Part shown: one piece after another, positions 20,940-29,834 of the stretch | How the letters are laid out: every line of letters begins with the position of its first letter | How positions within the stretch are numbered: position 1 is the first letter of the stretch | NCBI RefSeq assembly: GCF_006716865.1 | Contig: NZ_VFPT01000001.1 | Coordinates: forward strand, 3,157,001 to 3,221,000 | Reading direction: 5' to 3' | Source of the DNA: Roseinatronobacter monicus | Lineage (GTDB): Bacteria; Pseudomonadota; Alphaproteobacteria; Rhodobacterales; Rhodobacteraceae | DNA length: 64,000 nt | Program-made: the position numbers and the translations under genes | The notes under the pieces: model-generated | What the model saw: only the letters and a program-made list of their open reading frames with translations | Told to the model about the DNA's origin: nothing | The model's database searches: none

Positions 20940-22216
20940 TCCTTTACATCTTCAGCGGGCTGCTGGGACTTATGGCGCTGACAATCCCGGTGGGGATCGT
21001 GCTGTTCTTGCTGGGGTTTGGGATCGACCAGTTCTTCACCCCCTTTCCGCTGATCCGGGGCTTGGGGCAGTTTGTGTGGTCATCTTCAAATTCCTCGACC
21101 CTGATCGCGATTCCCTTCTTCGTTCTGCTGGGTGAAGTTCTGGTGCGCGGAGGCGTGGCAGCCAAGACCTATGCCGCGCTCGACCGTTGGCTTAGCTGGC
21201 TGCCGGGCGGGTTGATCCATGCCAATATCGGCACAGCAACGCTGTTCTCTGCCACCTCTGGCTCATCCGTGGCCACGGCTGCAACTGTCGCCACCGTGGC
21301 CATGCCGCAGGCGGAAAAACTTGGCTATGATCCGCGCCTGTTTTCAGGCGCTATCGCGGCGGGCGGCACGTTGGGCATCATGATCCCGCCCTCGATCAAC
21401 CTGATTGTCTATGGCTTTCTGACCGAAACCTCGATCCCGCAGCTGTTCGTTGCAGGTCTGATACCGGGGCTGATGCTGGCGGTAGGCTTTAGCATGATGA
21501 CCGTGCTGATCTGCATGGTGCGCCCGGAACTGGGCGGCGAATCACGCCGCTATCCATTCCCTGAAATGCTGGGCGTTCTGGTGCACCTTATCCCGATCTT
21601 TCTATTATTTGCGGCCATTGTCGGCTCGATCTATCGCGGCTGGGCCACACCGACCGAAGCCGCCGCCGTAGGTGTCGGCATGGCTTTTGTGATCGCGGCC
21701 TTCTCCGGCGGGGTGAACTGGCCGATGCTGAAGGAATCGCTTTACGGCACCATGCGGATCACCGCCATGATCATGCTGGTGGTGCTGGGGGCAGCGTTTT
21801 TGAACTTCACCCTGTCCAGTGCAGGACTTGGTCGTGAATTGCGTGCTTTCATGGAGGGGCTTGGTTTTACCCCCTTCATGACGCTGATGGTCATTGTTCT
21901 GATCTATATCGTGCTGGGTTTCTTTATTGAGACCCTGTCGCTGATGGTCATTACCATTCCGATCATGGTGCCGATTGTGGTGGGCCTTGGGTATGATCCG
22001 ATCTGGTTCGGGATTTTGATGATTGTGCTGGTGGAAATGGCCCTGATCACGCCCCCTGTCGGGCTTAACCTGTATGTCGTGCAGGGCGCGCGGCGTGGTG
22101 GAAACCTGTCCGAGGTGATGGTCGGCGCAATCCCATACGCTGTGTTGATGTTGCTGATGGCGTTTTTGCTGATCGCGGTGCCGGATCTGGCGCTGTGGTT
22201 GCCCAAGAACCTGTAG
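20936..22216 (+). CDS. TRAP transporter large permease (DctM family)
   Basis: Transport subunit of 426 residues with about twelve hydrophobic segments. Family signatures are evident: LIAIPFFVLLGEVLVRGG, SATSGSSVATAATVATVAMP, GGTLGIMIPPSINLIVYG and LALITPPVGLNLYV-type ends (here MALITPPVGLNLYVVQG). It overlaps dctQ by four bases and lies nine bases before the DUF2848 gene. Together with the receptor and small subunit it makes a complete ion-coupled importer. Confidence 0.9.
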   Translation: MILYIFSGLLGLMALTIPVGIVLFLLGFGIDQFFTPFPLIRGLGQFVWSSSNSSTLIAIPFFVLLGEVLVRGGVAAKTYAALDRWLSWLPGGLIHANIGTATLFSATSGSSVATAATVATVAMPQAEKLGYDPRLFSGAIAAGGTLGIMIPPSINLIVYGFLTETSIPQLFVAGLIPGLMLAVGFSMMTVLICMVRPELGGESRRYPFPEMLGVLVHLIPIFLLFAAIVGSIYRGWATPTEAAAVGVGMAFVIAAFSGGVNWPMLKESLYGTMRITAMIMLVVLGAAFLNFTLSSAGLGRELRAFMEGLGFTPFMTLMVIVLIYIVLGFFIETLSLMVITIPIMVPIVVGLGYDPIWFGILMIVLVEMALITPPVGLNLYVVQGARRGGNLSEVMVGAIPYAVLMLLMAFLLIAVPDLALWLPKNL

Positions 22217-22225
22217 GAGGGGGCC

Positions 22226-22906
22226 ATGCCTGTATTCACATTCCAGACCGATCAGGGGCCGGTGTCGATTGCCATTTCAAAGTTGATCGTGGCAGGCTGG
22301 ACAGGGCGAAACGCCGCCGCGGTCCAGCACCACATCGAAGAATTGGCAGAACTCGGTGTTCCAGCGCCGTCGAGCGTGCCGCTCTACTATCAGCTCGGGC
22401 CGGAATTGTTGACTCAGGCACCGGTCATCACGGCCCTTGGCCCCGCAACCTCGGGCGAGGTGGAACCGCTGATCGTAGCAGATGCAGACGGCGCGCTTTG
22501 GCTTGGTCTTGCCTCTGATCATACGGATCGTGCGCTGGAAACCATATCGGTGGCAAAGTCCAAACAGGCGTGCCCCAAACCCATTGCACAAACGCTGTGG
22601 CGCTTTGACAGTGACAGCGCAAACCTCGATGACCTGATCTTGTCGGCGCATATTCTGGAACAAGGCAAGGCCGGCTGGACACAGTATCAGACCGGCACCC
22701 TCGCTGCGATCAAGCCGTTGGCAGAGTTGCTTTCAGCATTGCCGGGTGGACGGCTTGCGCCCGGCGCAGCACTTCTTTGCGGAACCCTACCGGCACTTGG
22801 CGGCATCAGGACGGCAACCGATTTCCGCATGGCACTGCAAGACCCCGTTTCGGGCCGAACGATTACACATCAGTACCAGATTGCCACGTTGCCGATCATT
22901 TCCTGA
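22226..22906 (+). CDS. DUF2848 family protein
   Basis: A 226-residue soluble protein that I place in DUF2848 from its N-terminal pattern (WTGRNAAAVQHHIEELAELGVPAP, shown as GRNAAAVQHHIEEL) and the VPLYYQLGPELL stretch. These proteins are often described as distant fumarylacetoacetate-hydrolase-fold members, so a C-C or amide hydrolase role is possible but unproven. It starts nine bases after the TRAP large permease and is the last gene of the cluster. Co-occurrence with a D-glutamate-cyclase-like protein suggests both process the imported acid. Confidence 0.7.
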   Translation: MPVFTFQTDQGPVSIAISKLIVAGWTGRNAAAVQHHIEELAELGVPAPSSVPLYYQLGPELLTQAPVITALGPATSGEVEPLIVADADGALWLGLASDHTDRALETISVAKSKQACPKPIAQTLWRFDSDSANLDDLILSAHILEQGKAGWTQYQTGTLAAIKPLAELLSALPGGRLAPGAALLCGTLPALGGIRTATDFRMALQDPVSGRTITHQYQIATLPIIS

Positions 22907-23091
22907 CATTCGTTTGGCAACCGAAGGTCACTTCGCCGCCAAACACCACAATGGCCGCTTGACCCTCGTCGGCAAAGATGTCGATAAGGGTCAGCGAGGC
23001 CACCATTAACCACTCTGATACGGCCCCAAACCCGCACAGGCCCCGATGGACCCATAGGCCGCAGAACCGCGAACGGGGGACGCCGCGATGC

Positions 23092-23997
23092 CTATGTCAC
23101 GGGAAACCGGGCTTCCAATGCACGCACGATTTGATCCATGAAACGCGCGGAGGCGACGGGCAGCGTACGACCCCGCAATTGCAGAACGCTCAACACCCCG
23201 TGGGGCACATCAAGTTTGGCAATTGGCCGACTGATAATGCCGGCATTGGGGTCAGTCGGGGTTCCGATAGGAATTTGCACCATCACGGCGTCGGATTCAG
23301 CAACAACACTTTTGAGAAATTCAAATGAGTCAGATTCGACAAGCACATTGCGCGGCATTGCTGTTCGCATCATTGCGGTTTCCAGCATTTGGCGTCCTGC
23401 AAAGGCTTTTGAGGGAAGCGCCATGGGATATTGCAGAATATCGCGCAGACGCACGCTCTTGAGATGAGCCAGCGGATGGTTGCTTCGCATGACAGCGTGA
23501 AGCACCTGCTCGGCCTGCAATACGATCTGTAGCTCTGGCAACTGGGCTGCGCCAAAAACGAGTGCGAAATCGGCTGTGTAATCAGAGAGAGAATGCTCGA
23601 CCGCGCCCCGGTCCCGCACCAGAAAACTGAATGTCACACTCGGAAAGTTTGCCGTGTATTCCAACATTTGCGCGGGCAAGAAATACGGGGCAAGCGCCTG
23701 ACTGCACGCAACAGAGACATGGCCACGCCGCATGCCAGACAGATCAGCTATCTGCGAGCGCAACCGTTCGACCTCGGCCAATTGCTTGCGCGCACTGAAC
23801 AAGAGCAGCTCACCCGCCGGGTTTAATCTGACACCTTGAGGCAAGCGCTCGAAAATCTTTTCGCCCAACTCTTCTTCAAAAGCCTGAATCCGGCGATTCA
23901 ACGCAGATGCCGTCAGCGCCAACTCATCTGCCGCGCGGCGTATGGAGCCGTATTTCACGACGGCCTCGATATACCGCAGGATCAGCTGATAACGCAT
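23092..23997 (-). CDS. LysR-type regulator divergent from the ABC/amidohydrolase operon
   Basis: Transcription factor of 301 residues. The start is set at ATG 23997 because it begins the DNA-binding domain (RYQLILRYIEAVVKYGSIRR); a longer form to 24069 would add 24 residues without family character. The helix-turn-helix reads ADELALTASALNRRIQAFEE, followed by FERLPQGVRLNP. The C-terminal domain has usual length. It faces away from the ABC importer operon starting at 24321 and is probably its regulator. Confidence 0.83.
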   Translation of the reverse strand: MRYQLILRYIEAVVKYGSIRRAADELALTASALNRRIQAFEEELGEKIFERLPQGVRLNPAGELLLFSARKQLAEVERLRSQIADLSGMRRGHVSVACSQALAPYFLPAQMLEYTANFPSVTFSFLVRDRGAVEHSLSDYTADFALVFGAAQLPELQIVLQAEQVLHAVMRSNHPLAHLKSVRLRDILQYPMALPSKAFAGRQMLETAMMRTAMPRNVLVESDSFEFLKSVVAESDAVMVQIPIGTPTDPNAGIISRPIAKLDVPHGVLSVLQLRGRTLPVASARFMDQIVRALEARFPVT

Positions 23998-24078
23998 GCC
24001 GCCTCGCTTGGAAAAAAGAGCGGTGCTTTTTTTGCACCGGGCCTGAGAATTATTAGCAGACGACAGCACCGACTGTCG

Positions 24079-24320
24079 ATGGCAAACAAAACCAGCCCAG
24101 CGAATCTGACTGAGGCAACGCGGCTTGCAGGAGAAAACATGTCACTGGACCTACCTGATCAATGGGCACGCAGCGCGGATGTCAGACACCACCCCCTGAC
24201 GCAACCAGCCAGGCCATCATCGAGCTTGTCGAGATGCACTTCGGCTTCACGCCCACCACCGACAACATCCTGAATGCGTTCAACACCCTCTCACCAACCC
24301 CAGCCCAAGGAGACCCCCTC
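24079..24320 (+). pseudogene. Frameshifted short ORF ahead of the substrate-binding protein
   Basis: The 320 bases between the divergent starts contain coding-like sequence in two frames. From ATG 24079 (second ATG 24139 behind GCAGGAGAA) the frame reads to stop at 24273. From about 24190 the neighbouring frame instead reads a more protein-like string ending at the ATG of the next gene (SQAIIELVEMHFGFTPTTD and on). One extra base in the C-run near 24192-24196 would join the two frames and run straight into the downstream gene. It may be a decayed small gene, a sequencing error, or chance. Product not recognised. Confidence 0.4.
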
Positions 24321-25364
24321 ATGATACTGAACCGTCGCTCATTCCTCGCCACCACTGGCGCTGCCGCCCTTGCCGGTGGCATGGGTCACCCTGCATTTGC
24401 GCAAAATGTCACTGCCAACATGATCCTGAACTGGCGTTATCAGGGTCCGCAGGGGTGGTTCTTCTTCGCGCAGGATCGTGGCTATTTCGATGATGCAGGG
24501 ATTAACCTGACAATGGATCAAGGCTCTGGTTCTGGTGCAGCGGTCGTGCAGGTTGCTGGCGGTTCCTATGATCTGGGCTTTGGCGACATTAACGCGGCAG
24601 TCGCCGTGGCCGCTGAAAGGCCAGATGAAGCGCCGGTCGGGTTCTTCATGATGTATAATCGCCCGCCCTTTACCATTGCGGTGCTGAAAGACAGCGACAT
24701 TCACACCCCGCAGGATCTGGAAGGTCGCTTGTTGGGCGGGGCTGCAAATGATGGCGCGCTGCGTCTGTTCCCCGCTTTTGCAAAAATGACGGGTATTGAT
24801 ACGTCGGGCATAGAAATCACCAATATGCAGGCCAATCTGCGCGAACAGATGCTGCGCACACGTCAGGTTGAAGGGGTGTTCGGGTTCGTGAACACCATCC
24901 GCTTCTCGGCAATCCTGTCGGGCATGAATCCTGACGAAGAAATCCGCTGGATCAATTTTGCAGATTACGGGATGGACCTGTATTCAAACTGCCTGATTGC
25001 ATCGCGCAAGCTTGTTGAGGAACAGCCCGATGTGCTGCGCGGTATCAGTGCCGCTGTCAATCAAGGGTTGAAAGACACGCTTGCCGATCCAGAAGCCGCG
25101 ATAGAAGCCGTTGCGCGGCGCGAGTCCCTGATCGAGAAAGACGTGGAACTGGCCCGCCTGATGGCGACGCTGGAAGATGAAATGAGCCATCCCGAAGGTG
25201 CAACCTACGGCATTGGCGCCGTTGACCCGGACCGCTTCAAACGCTCCATCGACATTGCTGTCGAGGCCAATGACCTGCCCAACACACCTGCCGCCGATAC
25301 GATCTTCACAGAGGCATTCCTGCCCCCACTGGAAGACCGGGTTACAACATTGGCCAAGGCCTAA
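24321..25364 (+). CDS. ABC transporter substrate-binding protein (NMT1/SsuA-like)
   Basis: Periplasmic receptor of 347 residues for an importer of the nitrate/taurine/pyrimidine-precursor class. ATG 24321 follows AAGGAG and starts an N-terminus with a twin-Arg motif (NRRSFLATTG) and Ala-rich core, cut after AFA. The type II binding fold is indicated by NWRYQGPQGWFFFAQDRGYF, DQGSGSGAAVVQVAGGSYDLGFGD (given in part) and LEGRLLGGAANDGALRLFPA. Its ATPase and permease are encoded three genes downstream. The ligand is unknown; an N-heterocycle or cyclic amide would fit the neighbouring amidohydrolase. Confidence 0.87.
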   Translation: MILNRRSFLATTGAAALAGGMGHPAFAQNVTANMILNWRYQGPQGWFFFAQDRGYFDDAGINLTMDQGSGSGAAVVQVAGGSYDLGFGDINAAVAVAAERPDEAPVGFFMMYNRPPFTIAVLKDSDIHTPQDLEGRLLGGAANDGALRLFPAFAKMTGIDTSGIEITNMQANLREQMLRTRQVEGVFGFVNTIRFSAILSGMNPDEEIRWINFADYGMDLYSNCLIASRKLVEEQPDVLRGISAAVNQGLKDTLADPEAAIEAVARRESLIEKDVELARLMATLEDEMSHPEGATYGIGAVDPDRFKRSIDIAVEANDLPNTPAADTIFTEAFLPPLEDRVTTLAKA

Positions 25365-25399
25365 GTCACGAATACCGCATCCCTAAAAAAGTTGAGAAA

Positions 25400-26194
25400 A
25401 TGGACCTTGGATTGAAAGAGCGCGTTGTGGTCATAACCGGGCCTGCAAAGGGGCTTGGAGCGGCTGTAACTTTGGGGTTTGCACAAGAAGGTGCAAACCT
25501 CGCCCTGATCGGGCGCGACACCGCCGCGATTGAACCGGTTGCCAAAGAGGCGCGCGCCTTGGGCGCACAGGTCATCGTGATTGCCTGCGACATGACAGAC
25601 GAAAACGCCTGCTTGGCCGCGATAAACCAAACATGCGCAGAACTGAGCGGCCGGATTGATGTTCTGGTCAATGTTGCCGGCGGTTCTGGCCCGATTGGCA
25701 AAACCGGGGCCGAGACTTCGGCGGATGAATTCGATGAAATCGTGCTGTTGAACATGCGTGGCCCGTTCAACATGATCCGCGCGGTCGCCCCGGTGGTGCA
25801 GGCGCAAAAACAGGGCCGCATCGTAAATGTGGGCGGCACGTTTGGATTGCGTGGCAAGGCGGGGCGTCTGGCCTATTCGGCCAGCAAATGGGGCCTGCGC
25901 GGGGTGACAAAATCTTTCGCGCTGGAGTTGGGGCCTGACGGCATAAACGTGAATAACGTGGCCCCCGGTATGGTCGATGGCCCGCGTTTCCGAACCAAGG
26001 TTGTGCCCGAAATGGCGCAGCGTCTGGGCATTTCCGAACAGGAAGCAGTCGAGCGGCACGCGGCTGATTATGCCTTGCGCCGCATCAGCACAGATCGCGA
26101 TGTCGCTGACGCGTGCCTGTTTCTTGCCTCTGATCGCGCGCGTCAGATCACAGGGGCCGATTTGGCCGTAGATGGCGGGTGGGCTGCACTATGA
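25400..26194 (+). CDS. SDR family oxidoreductase with altered catalytic serine
   Basis: NAD(P)-dependent short-chain dehydrogenase of 264 residues. It shows TGPAKGLG for cofactor binding (residues 13-20), NVAGG (91-95), N118, Y159 and K163 (YSASK), and a C-terminal GADLAVDGGW. The usual catalytic Ser, 13 residues before the Tyr, is Gly here (G146) with Thr147 next to it. Either Thr takes over or the activity is unusual. It overlaps the amidohydrolase gene by four bases (ATGA), so they are co-translated. Confidence 0.87.
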   Translation: MDLGLKERVVVITGPAKGLGAAVTLGFAQEGANLALIGRDTAAIEPVAKEARALGAQVIVIACDMTDENACLAAINQTCAELSGRIDVLVNVAGGSGPIGKTGAETSADEFDEIVLLNMRGPFNMIRAVAPVVQAQKQGRIVNVGGTFGLRGKAGRLAYSASKWGLRGVTKSFALELGPDGINVNNVAPGMVDGPRFRTKVVPEMAQRLGISEQEAVERHAADYALRRISTDRDVADACLFLASDRARQITGADLAVDGGWAAL

Positions 26195-27606
26195 AAGCTG
26201 ATCTTATTCTCACAGGCGGCATTCTTGTCGATGATCGTTCTCGTCAGCATGCAGATGTTGCGATCAAGGACGGCATCATACTTGCAGTGGGCGCTCCAGA
26301 GGCAATGCCCGATGCTGTGGAGACTATCAATGTGACGGGGCTACACCTGCTGCCGGGCGCGATCGACATGCATGTGCATTTCCGAGAGCCGGGCTACACC
26401 CACAAAGAAGACTGGCAGACTGGCACTGACGCCGCTGCGATGGGTGGGGTCACGACAGTCTTTGAGATGCCGAATACACATCCGCCCACGCGATCTGTCG
26501 TGGAACTGCGCCAAAAACAAGAATGCGCCCGCAAGGCGCGTGTGGATTTCGGCCTGTATGGCCTGATGGCGGAAGATAACATTGATGAATTGGAAGCTTT
26601 GGCAGAGGCCGGGGCCAATGCGTTCAAGTGTTTCATGGGCAACACCTTCGGCAATCTGCCATCCCCTTCTACCGGGGCGATGCTGGAAGGGTTCGAGATT
26701 GCCGCGAAGCTTGGGCTGCGCGTCTCGCTGCACGCTGAAACAGCGTCCATCATGGCGTGGCGTCAAGCGAAACTGCAAGCCGCCGGAATTAACCATCCGC
26801 TGGCACATATAGGCGCACGGCCTGAAATTGTTGCCATCGAAGCTGTAGGGCGTGCCGCCGCGTTGGCAGAGTGGACGGGCGCGCGCATCCATGTGCTGCA
26901 TATTTCATCTGCAGGTGAATTGCGCCCTCTGGCAGAGGCCAAGGCGCGCGGTGTCGACATCACAGGAGAGACGTGCCCTTGCTACCTGATGCTGGACAGC
27001 AGCGATTATGACACGCTGGGGTCAGTCATTCGGGTTAACCCTCCTGTGCGCGAAGCCAAGGACAGCACAGCGATCTGGGACGCGTTGAAAAGCGGCGTGG
27101 TCGACATGATCGCAACAGACCATGCCCCCCACACGCCGGAAGAAAAACGGCGCGAGTCCATCTGGGAGGCCGATTGCGGATTTCCCGGTGTTGAAACCCA
27201 GATGCCGCTGATGCTGACTGCCGTGGCCAAGGGGCAGATCACACTGGAAGAGTATGTGCGCATGTCGTCAGTCCGCCCCGCACAGGCATTTGGCCTATGG
27301 CCGATGAAGGGCAGGATCGCTCCGGGGGCACATGCAGACATAGCCGTCGTCGATCTGACACGGCGCGAGGTGATCGCTGCCGAGCGGTTGCATTCACGCG
27401 GCAAGATCACACCCTTTGAGGGTGTGGAGACGACCGGTGCCCCGATCCACACGCTGGTGCGTGGCCGTTTTGTGCAAAAAGATCGCACGCTGGTGCCGGA
27501 TATGGCCGGTCATGGCCGCCAAGTGACCGATATTCAGAAGATGCCCGCACCCGCCCCCCGCAACACCGATCAGAGCCTTGCCGCTGTGCTTGGTCAGAAA
27601 GGCTGA
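26191..27606 (+). CDS. Dihydroorotase/allantoinase-family cyclic amidohydrolase
   Basis: Binuclear-metal hydrolase of 471 residues acting on a cyclic amide or ureide. Metal ligands are visible: H61 and H63 in DMHVHFREPG, the carboxylated lysine K146 in NAFKCFMGN, H181 in SLHAE, a His in HVLHISSA, and the catalytic Asp in IATDHAPHTPEEK. The pattern is closest to allantoinase/dihydroorotase type I. A biosynthetic pyrC role is unlikely because it sits inside a catabolic-looking ABC operon with an SDR and a DUF3830 protein. The start is ATG 26191, overlapping the SDR stop. Confidence 0.87.
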   Translation: MKADLILTGGILVDDRSRQHADVAIKDGIILAVGAPEAMPDAVETINVTGLHLLPGAIDMHVHFREPGYTHKEDWQTGTDAAAMGGVTTVFEMPNTHPPTRSVVELRQKQECARKARVDFGLYGLMAEDNIDELEALAEAGANAFKCFMGNTFGNLPSPSTGAMLEGFEIAAKLGLRVSLHAETASIMAWRQAKLQAAGINHPLAHIGARPEIVAIEAVGRAAALAEWTGARIHVLHISSAGELRPLAEAKARGVDITGETCPCYLMLDSSDYDTLGSVIRVNPPVREAKDSTAIWDALKSGVVDMIATDHAPHTPEEKRRESIWEADCGFPGVETQMPLMLTAVAKGQITLEEYVRMSSVRPAQAFGLWPMKGRIAPGAHADIAVVDLTRREVIAAERLHSRGKITPFEGVETTGAPIHTLVRGRFVQKDRTLVPDMAGHGRQVTDIQKMPAPAPRNTDQSLAAVLGQKG

Positions 27607-27608
27607 AG

Positions 27609-28433
27609 ATGAATATGTCGCACCAGTCCCTGAAAGTTCCTTTGATACAGTTCGAGAATGTCGCGGTCGATTATGGTCGAAAACCGGATATCGTGCGCGC
27701 GCTAGAGCCCACCAACCTTGCCATAACCGAAGGGGATTTCGTGGCTCTTGTCGGCCCGTCAGGATGCGGTAAATCCACACTCCTGAAGCTGGCAGCCGAG
27801 CTTTTGAAACCCTCAGAGGGGGTCATCTTTTTCGGTGGGCGCGAACTGGGCGCAAAACCTGTGCGTGTGGGGATGGCGTTCCAATCCTCTACGCTGCTGC
27901 CATGGATGACCATCCGCGACAATGTTATGTTGCCACTCAAGATCGTGCCCCCCTTCCGCCAACACTACCGCGCCAAGCGCAAGGGCGAATACCGCGACAA
28001 GGTTGATGCACTTCTGGCGCAAGTGGGCCTTCAGGGCTTCGCGGACAGCTTTCCGTGGCAATTGTCAGGCGGGATGATGCAGCGCGCCAACCTGTGCCGC
28101 GCCCTGATCCATGAACCTGATCTGCTGCTGCTTGATGAACCCTTTGGCGCGCTGGACCAATTCACCCGAGAGGAGCTTTGGGGCACCTTGCAGGAATTGT
28201 GGATGTCGACGACGACCACAGTACTTCTTGTAACCCATGATCTGCGCGAAGCGGCTTATCTGGCAAATCGCATCTGCGTCATGAGCCCGCGACCGGGGCG
28301 CATTCTTGATGATCGAGAGGTTCCTTTCGCGCGCCCCCGCACAGTTGAAATGACCTACGAGCCTGATTTCACGGCCACGATCCAGCATTTGCGCAGCATG
28401 ATCGTGCATTCCCCGAAGGAGAAAACGCTATGA
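27609..28433 (+). CDS. ABC transporter ATP-binding protein (TauB/SsuB type)
   Basis: ATPase of 274 residues for the importer. Walker A is GPSGCGKST, the signature is LSGGMMQRANLCRAL, Walker B is LLLLDEPFGALD and the switch His is in LVTHDLREA. It begins two bases after the amidohydrolase stop and overlaps the permease by four bases. An ATG two codons downstream (27615) is an alternative start. Its class fits the SsuA-like binding protein at the head of the operon. Confidence 0.9.
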   Translation: MNMSHQSLKVPLIQFENVAVDYGRKPDIVRALEPTNLAITEGDFVALVGPSGCGKSTLLKLAAELLKPSEGVIFFGGRELGAKPVRVGMAFQSSTLLPWMTIRDNVMLPLKIVPPFRQHYRAKRKGEYRDKVDALLAQVGLQGFADSFPWQLSGGMMQRANLCRALIHEPDLLLLDEPFGALDQFTREELWGTLQELWMSTTTTVLLVTHDLREAAYLANRICVMSPRPGRILDDREVPFARPRTVEMTYEPDFTATIQHLRSMIVHSPKEKTL

Positions 28434-29197
28434 TGGCCGCAATCCGCCGCCGAGCCGCCTCGATCAGCCTGATCCTTGGTGTCTTCGTCTTTTGGGAAAT
28501 TGCTTGCGTGGTTTTCGGGATATCCAGCCTGATCCTTCCGCGCCCGTCCGAGATTCTGACAACACTCTATGTGCGCGGGCCGGGCATTTGGCCGCACACC
28601 CAGCAAACGCTCTACACAACAATGACCGGCTTCAGCATTGGTGTTGTGATTGGCCTGTTGCTGGGCACCCTGATCGGCAGCTCGCGGCTTGCCTATGACA
28701 CAGCCTACCCCCTGCTGGTGGGCATCTCGTCCATCCCGAAGGTCGCGGTGGTCCCGATCTTTGTGTTGTGGTTCGGCGCCGGGACAGTGCCTGCGATCCT
28801 GACCGCAATGATCATCTGCATATTTCCGATTGTGGTGAACATGGCCACGGGTCTTGCAACAGTCGAGCCGGAACTGGAGGACGTCATGAAATCCATGAAG
28901 GCGTCCAAGCTTGATATTCTGTGGAATGTCGCGCTGCCCCGCGCAATGCCGTATTTCTTTGCGTCGCTGAAAGTTTCGGTCACGCTCGCCTTCGTCGGCT
29001 CGGTCGTCGCCGAAACTGTGGCCTCGAACCGGGGCGTCGGAAACATGATGATGATTGCATCCTCGTCATTCAATGTGCCGCTTGTGTTCGCAGGGCTGTT
29101 CGTTTTGGCGACCATGGGCGTGTCCCTATACGTCATCTTCTCGCTGATCGAACGGTGGGTCGTGGGCTGGGCGATGCGCAAGGATGCAGCGATCTGA
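28430..29197 (+). CDS. ABC transporter permease (TauC/SsuC type)
   Basis: Inner-membrane permease of 255 residues with about six hydrophobic segments. The cytoplasmic coupling motif is readable around residues 150-185 (EDVMKSMKASKLDILWNVALPRAMPYFF, shown as SKLDILWNVALPRAMPY). It overlaps the ATPase gene by four bases (ATGA). It should assemble as a homodimer with the ATPase and receive substrate from the periplasmic protein at 24321. Confidence 0.9.
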   Translation: MMAAIRRRAASISLILGVFVFWEIACVVFGISSLILPRPSEILTTLYVRGPGIWPHTQQTLYTTMTGFSIGVVIGLLLGTLIGSSRLAYDTAYPLLVGISSIPKVAVVPIFVLWFGAGTVPAILTAMIICIFPIVVNMATGLATVEPELEDVMKSMKASKLDILWNVALPRAMPYFFASLKVSVTLAFVGSVVAETVASNRGVGNMMMIASSSFNVPLVFAGLFVLATMGVSLYVIFSLIERWVVGWAMRKDAAI

Positions 29198-29230
29198 TTG
29201 CGCTGACGACCTGCTCTGCCTCAACAAAAC

Positions 29231-29265
29231 ACGCGAAGGGCAATCAACACGCATTTCCTTCGCGT
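29231..29265. terminator. Intercistronic hairpin between permease and DUF3830 gene
   Basis: Nine-base arms ACGCGAAGG (29231-29239) and CCTTCGCGT (29257-29265) with a 17-base loop lie in the 159-base space after the permease. There is no T-run. It may partly end or stabilise the operon transcript before the DUF3830 gene. Confidence 0.35.
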
Positions 29266-29356
29266 CAACATCACGGTCGCACCCCATAGGGATGGCGTAC
29301 GATTTGCCAACTCTGCGGAAATAACAACAGCTTCATATGATGAACAGGAGACTACC

Positions 29357-29770
29357 TTGGACAATCTGAAAATCACCGCAGGCGATTTCACATTCACGGG
29401 CCATTTCGAGACAGAAAACGCCCCGAAAACCGTTGCCGCGTTTCGCAAGCATCTGCCCTATGTCAGCAAGATCGTTCACGTCCGCTGGTCAGGCGAAGGT
29501 GTCTGGGTTCCGCTGGGCGAGACAGATTTTGGGGTCGGATATGAAAATCATACAAGCCACCCCGCACCAGGGCACATCATTCTGTATCCGGGCGGAATCA
29601 GCGAGACAGAGATTTTGCTTGCCTATGGCGGTGTCGATTTCAGCTCGAAAATGGGGCAACTGGCGGGCAATCATTTCATCACCTTGACAGGTGGGCTGGA
29701 AAATCTTCACGCATTGGGCACTTCAGTTCTATGGGAAGGCGCAAAGCCGATCCGATTTGAAGCGGACTAA
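29357..29770 (+). CDS. DUF3830 family protein (cyclophilin-like fold)
   Basis: A 137-residue soluble protein I place in DUF3830 from the pattern FRKHLPYVSKIVHVRWSGE (in part), GHIILYPGG and a C-terminal GNHFITLTGGLENL. The start is TTG 29357, justified by CAGGAG with six-base spacing and by the lack of an in-frame ATG nearby. Members of this family often lie beside amidohydrolases and ABC importers, as here, but their reaction is unknown. It is the final gene of the operon, followed by a hairpin. Confidence 0.7.
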   Translation: MDNLKITAGDFTFTGHFETENAPKTVAAFRKHLPYVSKIVHVRWSGEGVWVPLGETDFGVGYENHTSHPAPGHIILYPGGISETEILLAYGGVDFSSKMGQLAGNHFITLTGGLENLHALGTSVLWEGAKPIRFEAD

Positions 29771-29795
29771 TGGAAATGGGCCAAGTGGGGGGCTG

Positions 29796-29819
29796 GGCTG
29801 CGCAAACAAAAGCGCAGCC
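29796..29819 (+). terminator. Stem-loop after DUF3830 gene
   Basis: GGCTGCGC and GCGCAGCC arms around an eight-base A-rich loop lie 25 bases after the stop. A further GCTGGG/CCCAGC pairing may extend the stem after a bulge. No long T-run follows, so this is a likely but not classical terminator. Confidence 0.45.
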
Positions 29820-29834
29820 GGCGTCCCAGCTTGA

